Of a stretch of DNA of 18,256 bases, positions 13,061 to 18,256 are shown one piece after another; positions within the stretch are counted from its first letter, which is position 1, and each line of letters opens with the position of its first letter. Both the position numbers and the translations under genes were made by a program. Source of the stretch: Bacteroidales bacterium (GTDB lineage: Bacteria; Bacteroidota; Bacteroidia; Bacteroidales; UBA932); contig JAFYZZ010000098.1 of assembly GCA_017548445.1 (NCBI GenBank), positions 1 through 18,256 of the forward strand, in the 5' to 3' direction. Under the pieces are notes generated by a model. The model did no database searches and had not been told where the DNA came from. It worked only from the letters and a program-made list of their open reading frames with translations.

Positions 13061-15676
13061 TTAAATCACTTCCAGGTCGGATTCGGAAATCCAGCCCTGG
13101 CGGCCGTCGGCCAGCTCGATGTTGTGCCAGGTGCCGACGGTATCGAGCACCTTGACCTTCGTGCCCTCGTGGAGGACGAACAGGTCCTTGGCGGAATCGC
13201 TGCCCGGCGAGCTCTGCACCGTGGTCACGGCGCGCGTGATGATGGCGCCGTCGGCCTTGCGGTAGTCGTTTCGCTGCCAGAAAGCGAAATACAGGCACAG
13301 CAGCGACAGGACCAGCGCCACGATGCCGGCGATGAAACCGCTCCGGCGCGCTGCCACGCTCCTGCCCAGCAGGAACAGCAGCACGCAGCCCAGCGCGGCC
13401 GCCAGCAGCACCAGGAAGAAGACGGCCCAGGCGTCCGAGGAAAGCAGCCAGCAGAGCTTACGGCCCCAGGCCTCCAGGAAGAATGTAGGCACCGCCTCGA
13501 TCTTGTCCTGGACGAAACCCTGGGCGAACTCGAGATTGAAGCGGGCGTCGGAATAGGAAGGATCCAGTTTCAGCGCACGCTCGTAATTGAGGATGGCGTG
13601 AGCAAGGTCGTCCTGCTTGAAGCAGGCGTTCCCCAGATTGTAATACAGTTGCGGCGACTCCACGCCCAGGGCGCGCAGGTCCGACCAGGCCCGGGCGGCT
13701 CCGGCCCAGTCGCCGTCGGTGTAAGCGCTAACGCCGGCGGTCCAGAGCGAATCGGGATAAGCCGCCTGCTGGGCCGACGCGGCGTGCGCGGGCAGCAGCA
13801 GGAGCAGCGTGAGCAGGCCGGCGGCCGCTCCGGCGCCCTTGCGGGGATTCCTTCTCATACTTTCGTCGATGGCGGAAATCACCGAGACCGCCTTCTCGTA
13901 ATGGGTGTTCATCGCCTCGTGACCGGCGTCCGGGGCGTAACGTGCGTATTCACAGGCGTCCAGCAGCCCGGTGAAATCGGCCGCGAGGCCCTCGGAAACA
14001 CCGTTTTCGGCCAGGCGGGCGGAAATATTCTCCTTGCTGAGGTCGGCCGCGTCGAGGTTGAGTTTGTCGGAAACGAAGCCCAGCAGGGCCCGGTGCAGTT
14101 CCTCATAGAAAGCCGTGTAGAGGTTCCCGTTGAGGAAGGTTCCGGCCTGCGCAAGCCGCTTGCGGGCCATCTTGGTGGCCGCGCGGTTCTTGCTGCCCAC
14201 CACGTCGGCCCGGCGGGCGGCCAGGCCGCGCAGGATGAACCAGGCGTTGAGGGCGAGCACCAGCAGCATAAGGGTCACGATCCAGAAAGCGGGCGAACCT
14301 GCGAAGAAATGCCCGACGGAAGCGAGTGTTCCCGGCTTCGCCGAGATGTAGCGGATGTCGCTGCCCACGTCCCGCACGTCCTTGCGGTTCACGCCCGTGA
14401 CCACCTGCCCGGCTCCGGAACCCCCGGTGTCGGCCCCCTTGCCCACACGCACCTCAAGCGGCTGGCTCTGCAGCGTCACGTACTTGCGGGAGTTGATGTC
14501 GAAATAGCTGTATTCCACGGGACCGAGCGTAAAATCGCCGTGGCTGCGCGGGATGAAGGGATACTCGAACACCTTGCCGCCGGCCACGTCGGAAGTCTTG
14601 GTGTCATACACCTCGAAATCCGGCGGGAAAGAGACCTTGGGCGCCTCCAGCAGCGACACGTTGCCGGTGCCGGTGACCGTGATCTTCAGCGAGGCGGCGT
14701 CGTGCGTCAGCAGCGAATCGCGCGTGAGGGCGGCGCTCATCTTGAAAGAGCCCACGCCTCCGCCGAACGAATCCGGCGCTCCGGCGGGCAGCGCGCTCAC
14801 GTGAATCGTCACGGGCGAGGTGCTCACCCGCTTGCGGATGGTCTGGTAGTCGTCCTGGAAGAAGTCGTCGAAGATGCTGCCGGTGGAACGGCGCGGGGCG
14901 CGGACGTTCACCAGGCACACCAGTTCCGCCCCGTCCACGGTGATGTCGCCCGCCTTCTGCGGGACGAGGTTCCAGCTGCGGAGCACGGCGGCGTTGTAAA
15001 TCTTGTCGCCCACGTTCTCGCGGTGGAACTCGATGTTGGTGGGCGCCTGCACTTCCTGGCTCCAGAAGCCGTTGAAGGTCGGGAACCTGGCGTCCTCGAA
15101 CCCGGCGATGTTCACCCGCTGGTAGAGCTTGAGCGTGGCCGATATGGTCTCTCCCACCATCACGCTGCGCTTGCTGAAGGAAAGGCGCAGGAACATATCG
15201 TCGGCGGATACCGTGCCGCTCTGGGCGCTGCTTTGGGAGCCCTGCGAGGCGCCGCCCTGGCTTCCCTGGCCCTGCTGTCCCTGGGCCGCGGCACCGTCGC
15301 TGACCACTTCCACGGTGGGACGGGAAGAAGTCAGGCGCTCACCCCGGACCGTCGCTTCGGCGGCGGCGAGCTGGAAGCGTCCCGTGTTCTTGGGCAGGAG
15401 GACGTAGGTATAGGTGACCTGCGAGGTGCGGGTGGTCTTGCCGTTGATGATGTTGACGGAGGTGGAAGTGCCTTTCTGCGGACCCCAGACCAGCTGGAAG
15501 TCGGAACCGGGTTCCCACTTGAAGTCACTCGGGGCGTGTTCCCCGCTGATGATGAAGGTAACGTTGAACTGCTCGTTCAGGCCCACGAGGTTGGGCGCCT
15601 GGACCTTGATGGAGGTCTGGGCGAAAGCGGATAGCGTGCAAAGCAGCGCCGCGAGGTATGCCGTTAGTCTTCTCAT
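13061..15676 (-). CDS. batD: BatD-BatE fusion protein
   Basis: This 871-residue protein joins two Bat operon products of unknown biochemical role, probably working with the VWA proteins BatA and BatB at the inner membrane. Residues 1-20 are a signal peptide. About 21-410 is the beta-rich BatD region, broken by a Gln/Ser/Gly linker (129-154). A membrane span lies at 463-482, followed by a cytoplasmic stretch to about 606. At 607 begins a second signal-like sequence (MRRNP, hydrophobic 614-633), then BatE: TPR (about 640-723), two spans (751-771, 780-800) and a C-terminal SH3b domain ending in GWISESDLEVI. I place the start at the ATG at 15676, which overlaps the batC stop as TGATG; an upstream TTG at 15682 is less likely. 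The ATG at 13858 could start a separate BatE. Confidence 0.85.
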   Translation of the reverse strand: MRRLTAYLAALLCTLSAFAQTSIKVQAPNLVGLNEQFNVTFIISGEHAPSDFKWEPGSDFQLVWGPQKGTSTSVNIINGKTTRTSQVTYTYVLLPKNTGRFQLAAAEATVRGERLTSSRPTVEVVSDGAAAQGQQGQGSQGGASQGSQSSAQSGTVSADDMFLRLSFSKRSVMVGETISATLKLYQRVNIAGFEDARFPTFNGFWSQEVQAPTNIEFHRENVGDKIYNAAVLRSWNLVPQKAGDITVDGAELVCLVNVRAPRRSTGSIFDDFFQDDYQTIRKRVSTSPVTIHVSALPAGAPDSFGGGVGSFKMSAALTRDSLLTHDAASLKITVTGTGNVSLLEAPKVSFPPDFEVYDTKTSDVAGGKVFEYPFIPRSHGDFTLGPVEYSYFDINSRKYVTLQSQPLEVRVGKGADTGGSGAGQVVTGVNRKDVRDVGSDIRYISAKPGTLASVGHFFAGSPAFWIVTLMLLVLALNAWFILRGLAARRADVVGSKNRAATKMARKRLAQAGTFLNGNLYTAFYEELHRALLGFVSDKLNLDAADLSKENISARLAENGVSEGLAADFTGLLDACEYARYAPDAGHEAMNTHYEKAVSVISAIDESMRRNPRKGAGAAAGLLTLLLLLPAHAASAQQAAYPDSLWTAGVSAYTDGDWAGAARAWSDLRALGVESPQLYYNLGNACFKQDDLAHAILNYERALKLDPSYSDARFNLEFAQGFVQDKIEAVPTFFLEAWGRKLCWLLSSDAWAVFFLVLLAAALGCVLLFLLGRSVAARRSGFIAGIVALVLSLLCLYFAFWQRNDYRKADGAIITRAVTTVQSSPGSDSAKDLFVLHEGTKVKVLDTVGTWHNIELADGRQGWISESDLEVI

Positions 15677-16398
15677 CACCAATTCTTTTCTTTCTGACGG
15701 GATTTCAGCAGGGCTGCCTTCTCCTTGTTCACCTTGTCCTGGGTTTCCTTTTCCTTGGCCTGGATGGCGCGCAGCATCTGCTGGGCCTGCTGGGGCGAAA
15801 TCTGCGGCTGCTGGTCCTGGTTCTGCTGATCCTGGTCCTGCTGTTGATCCTGGTCGTCGTTCTGGTCCTGCCGGTTCTGATCCTGATCCTGCTGGTCCTG
15901 GTTCTGGTCTTGATTCTGATCCTGATTCTGCTGATCCTGGTTCTGGTCCTGCTGGTCATCGCCGCCCCCGCCGTCGTTCTGCTGGTTCTCCAGCATCTTC
16001 TTGGCGTAGATGTAGTTCTCCTTGGCGTCGAGGTCGCCGGGATCCAGCAACAGCGCCTGCCGGAATGCGTCCACCGCCGCCTTGTAATCCTTCTTCTGCA
16101 GGGCCACGTCGCCGGCGTTGTAATGGTACTGCGCCGGCAGGCCCGCCTGCTCCTTCACGCTCGCGAGCGCCTTTTCCGCACCTTCCCAGTCCTCCTGGCG
16201 ATACAGCGAGGAAGCCAGGTCGTACTGCGCGTGCAAAGACGTGGAATCCTTGAGCGCCCCCTTGCGGTAGTCGATCTCGGCTTCCTTGAAACGCCCGTCG
16301 CGGAACTTGCGGTTGCCTGCGCGCACGTCGTGCCTGTCGGCCTGCGCGAACGCAGGCAGACTGCAAAGCATCAGCAGGATAAACAGATATCTTTTCAT
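15676..16398 (-). CDS. batC: BatC, TPR protein with Asp/Gln/Asn-rich tract
   Basis: The 240-residue protein has a signal peptide (cleavage near AFAQA, residue 20), so it is periplasmic. TPR-like helices cover about 23-135, for example YHYNAGDVALQKKDYKAAVD and AFRQALLLDPGDLDAKENY. Residues 147-198 consist almost only of Asp, Gln and Asn. A charged helical tail (201-240) with AIQAKEKETQDKVNKEKAAL follows and looks like a coiled coil. This arrangement fits BatC of Bacteroidota aerotolerance operons, where TPRs suggest a scaffold role. Its ATG overlaps the batB stop by 4 bases (ATGA) and its TGA overlaps the batD-E ATG, so the three genes appear translationally coupled. Confidence 0.87.
   Translation of the reverse strand: MKRYLFILLMLCSLPAFAQADRHDVRAGNRKFRDGRFKEAEIDYRKGALKDSTSLHAQYDLASSLYRQEDWEGAEKALASVKEQAGLPAQYHYNAGDVALQKKDYKAAVDAFRQALLLDPGDLDAKENYIYAKKMLENQQNDGGGGDDQQDQNQDQQNQDQNQDQNQDQQDQDQNRQDQNDDQDQQQDQDQQNQDQQPQISPQQAQQMLRAIQAKEKETQDKVNKEKAALLKSRQKEKNW
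15805..15960 (-). repeat. Asp/Gln/Asn repeat tract in batC
   Basis: About 52 codons encode short imperfect repeats such as DQNQDQQNQDQ. On the plus strand it appears as repeated CTGATCCTGGTTCTGGTC-like units. Such sequence is prone to slippage and length change between strains. Confidence 0.85.
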
Positions 16399-17396
16399 TC
16401 GAACAATCTCCTTTTCGCCCTCCTTTCGCCGAGGAGAGCCTCCAGTACGAAGAAGACCAGCGCCGCGGCGAAGAAATACATATACTGCTCGTCATACTCC
16501 TCGAAGACCAGCGAATTGAAGCGCTCGTCCTCGAGCTTGCGGATCTCGTCCAGGATGGGGTTCAGCCCGAACTCCTCGTTGCCTGCACGGACGTAAGCAC
16601 CATTGCCCACGGAGGCGATTTTCTTGAGCGTGTCCTCGTCCAGACGGGTCACCACGATGTTTCCGTCCTTGTCCTTGAGCAGGTCGCCGTCCTTGGGAAT
16701 CGGCTGGCCCTGCACGGAGCCCACACCGATCGTGTATACGCGGATGCCCGTTTCCGCCACCTGCCGGGCGGCGTCCACGGCGTCGTCCTCGTGGTTCTCG
16801 CCGTCGGTGATCACGATGATGGCGCGGCTCTTCTCGCTCTGGACGCTGAAGCTCTTGGCCGCCGTGAAGATGGCGTCGCCGATGGCCGTGCCCTGGACGG
16901 GCACCGACTGGGGATCGATGGAATTCAGGAACATCTTGGCGGACACGTAGTCCGTGGTGATCGGGAGCTGGACGAAGGAACTGCCGGCGAAGATGATCAG
17001 GCCGATGCGGTCGCCCTGCAGCTTGTCCACGATGCGGGAGATGGCCAGTTTCGCCCGCGAGAGGCGGTCCGGCGAATAATCCTGCGCCAGCATCGAGTTG
17101 GAGACGTCCAGGCAGATCATTATCTCGGCGCCCTTGGTTTCGCGCTCCACCAGCTTCGCGCCCAGCAGCGGGCGCGCCAGGCCGATCGAGAAGCAGGCGA
17201 AGCCCAGGCAGAACAGCACGGTGCGCCACCAGCCCTTCGAGGCCGACCAGGACGGCATCAGTTCGCGCACGAGCGCCTCGTCGCCGAAGCGGCGCAGCCG
17301 GGCGCGGCGGGCGCGGCGCAGCAGCGCATAGCCGACCAGGATCAGCGGCACGAGCAGCAGCAGCCATAGGAAATGGGCACGGGCGAACATCAGCAT
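16395..17396 (-). CDS. batB: BatB, membrane-anchored VWA-domain protein
   Basis: The 333-residue protein has two N-terminal membrane spans (about 8-26 and 59-76), a von Willebrand factor A domain from about residue 88, and a C-terminal span (about 309-324). The metal-ion-dependent adhesion site is intact: DVSNS (D97, S99, S101), the threonine of GTAIGDAI, and the aspartate of ITDGENHED. VWA domains bind protein partners through a coordinated divalent metal. BatA, its paralogue, lies one base upstream (TAG, one base, ATG), and batC overlaps its end by 4 bases. BatA and BatB are thought to form a complex in the inner membrane; the original aerotolerance role has been questioned. Confidence 0.92.
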   Translation of the reverse strand: MLMFARAHFLWLLLLVPLILVGYALLRRARRARLRRFGDEALVRELMPSWSASKGWWRTVLFCLGFACFSIGLARPLLGAKLVERETKGAEIMICLDVSNSMLAQDYSPDRLSRAKLAISRIVDKLQGDRIGLIIFAGSSFVQLPITTDYVSAKMFLNSIDPQSVPVQGTAIGDAIFTAAKSFSVQSEKSRAIIVITDGENHEDDAVDAARQVAETGIRVYTIGVGSVQGQPIPKDGDLLKDKDGNIVVTRLDEDTLKKIASVGNGAYVRAGNEEFGLNPILDEIRKLEDERFNSLVFEEYDEQYMYFFAAALVFFVLEALLGERRAKRRLFE

Positions 17397-17397
17397 A

Positions 17398-18256
17398 CTA
17401 CGGCATCCTCCTCAGCAAAAGTACCACAAGCAGTTCGAGCAGCAGGCACACCAGCGCGGCCACGCCGTAGCGCCCGAACAGTTCCTTATAGACGGGGAAG
17501 CTGTCCACGGTCGTGCGGGCCTTCTCCATCTTGTTGATTTCCGAATAGATTTCCGCGAGCTTGGTGTTGTCCGTCGCGCGGAAATAGCGTCCGCCCGTCG
17601 TCCGGGCGATATCCTGCAGCAGTTCCTCGTCGATCTCCACCTGGACCTTCTGCATCTCCACCCCCCAGGGCGTCATCACCGGATAGGGGGCCGTTCCATT
17701 GGCGCCCACGCCGATGGTGTACACGCGCACCCCGTAGGTCTTGGCAATCTCGGCTGCCATCTGCGGGGCCACCTCGCCGGTGTTGTTCACGCCGTCGGTG
17801 AGCAGGATCACCACGCGGCTCGGCGCGTCGGAATCCATCATCCTGGCCACCGCCGTGGCGAGTCCGTTGCCGATGGCGGTGCCGTCTTCGATCAGGTCGG
17901 TCTGCACCTCCTTCATCAGGTTGATCAGGGTGGCGCGGTCGGTCGTGAGCGGGCACTGCGTGTAGCTCTCGCCCGCGAAGACCACGATGCCCATGCGGTC
18001 GGAAGGTCGCTGGGCGATGAATTCGATGGCGATGTCCTTGGCCGCGCTGAGGCGGTCCGGCGTGAAGTCGCGCGCGAGCATACTCGTGGAGACGTCCATC
18101 GCCAGCACGATGTCGATGCCCTCGGAGTCCACCTTCTCCACTTCCGTGGAGGAACGGGGGCGTGCCAGGGCCACCACGATCAGGCAGAGCGCGGCGGTGC
18201 GCAGCACCATCGGCAGATGCCGGATCACGGCCAGCGGCGAACGGCCGCCCTGCATC
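17398..18256 (-). CDS. batA: BatA, VWA-domain protein (5' end outside window)
   Basis: The reading frame runs off the right edge. The first in-window methionine, at 18255, is probably internal, since BatA proteins are usually about 330 residues and roughly 45 N-terminal residues including the first membrane span are missing. What remains shows a membrane span (about 16-31), a VWA domain with MIDAS residues DVSTS (D54, S56, S58), GTAIGNGL and LTDGVNNTG, and a C-terminal span in ALVCLLLELLVVLLL. The order batA-batB-batC-batDE is that of the Bacteroidota Bat operon, in which moxR and a DUF58 gene normally precede batA, so these are expected just beyond the window. Confidence 0.9.
   Translation of the reverse strand, partial: MQGGRSPLAVIRHLPMVLRTAALCLIVVALARPRSSTEVEKVDSEGIDIVLAMDVSTSMLARDFTPDRLSAAKDIAIEFIAQRPSDRMGIVVFAGESYTQCPLTTDRATLINLMKEVQTDLIEDGTAIGNGLATAVARMMDSDAPSRVVILLTDGVNNTGEVAPQMAAEIAKTYGVRVYTIGVGANGTAPYPVMTPWGVEMQKVQVEIDEELLQDIARTTGGRYFRATDNTKLAEIYSEINKMEKARTTVDSFPVYKELFGRYGVAALVCLLLELLVVLLLRRMP

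Noticed and set aside
13016..15634. 872-codon plus-strand open frame opposite batD-E
   Set aside because: Same artefact of GC-rich antisense; no signal peptide, motif or family resemblance is seen.
15677..15682. TTG start giving BatD-E two extra residues
   Set aside because: The ATG at 15676 forms the usual TGATG overlap with the batC stop and opens a regular signal peptide.
15805..15960. CRISPR-like or satellite array
   Set aside because: The short repeats are imperfect, lack spacers and lie in frame inside batC, so they are coding low-complexity sequence.
15658..16596. Hydrophobic plus-strand frame opposite batC
   Set aside because: Its Leu/Val/Ile runs are the antisense of the Asp/Gln/Asn codons of the batC tract, not a membrane protein.
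16395..18256. Recent duplication of the VWA gene
   Set aside because: BatA and BatB are paralogues, but they are diverged outside the MIDAS motifs and form the normal ancient pair of this operon.

Overview
The window looks like chromosomal DNA of a Bacteroidota bacterium, probably a GC-rich member of the Bacteroidales. The signs are a Bat (Bacteroides aerotolerance) operon, a Bacteroidota-type topoisomerase IV A subunit, a pseudouridine synthase with a long Gly/Arg/Tyr-rich N-terminus, a TonB-plug-like secreted protein, TAnnTTTG-type -7 promoter boxes, and A-rich sequence rather than Shine-Dalgarno sites before starts. I cannot name the genus. Coding density is very high. The only gaps between genes are 42, 104 and 207 bases, so no gene-free stretch reaches 300 bases.

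Left part (1-5846). A small, relatively AT-rich secreted protein with TonB-plug-like motifs reads rightward. It collides tail to tail, with a 35-base overlap, with a leftward operon lysS - TrmH/SpoU RNA methyltransferase - aroE (translation first, then RNA modification, then the shikimate pathway). lysS diverges from recJ across a 42-base gap that carries one -7 box for each direction. Both boxes lie so close to the start codons that the mRNAs may be leaderless. recJ is followed after 2 bases by a PPC/DUF296 protein.

Middle part (5847-12920). A leftward six-gene run is spaced by -1 to 6 bases: exbB - exbD - tonB - rluB-like - era - parC. It begins at a -7 box identical to that of recJ and ends at a strong hairpin terminator after parC. 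It joins an inner-membrane energy-transduction module to ribosome maturation (pseudouridine synthase, Era GTPase) and chromosome decatenation (topoisomerase IV). Two of its proteins carry repeats: the RluB-like protein has a 39-residue tandem repeat plus hexapeptides, and the ParC tail is built from what looks like a dispersed palindromic element.

Right part (12955-18256). The leftward Bat operon has tightly overlapping genes: batA (cut by the window edge), batB, batC and a fused batD-batE. It ends in an elaborate 92-base hairpin followed by a run of seven T, which separates it from exbB. BatA and BatB are membrane-anchored von Willebrand A proteins. BatC is a TPR protein with an Asp/Gln/Asn-rich tract. 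BatD-E combines a secreted beta-rich region, TPR and SH3b domains.

I found no CRISPR array, insertion sequence, tRNA or rRNA gene. Most of the window is core housekeeping. The most interesting signals are the ParC palindromic tail, the BatD-E fusion with a retained internal signal peptide, the very short promoter-to-start spacing, the 92-base hairpin and the plug-only secreted protein at a possible rearrangement junction.
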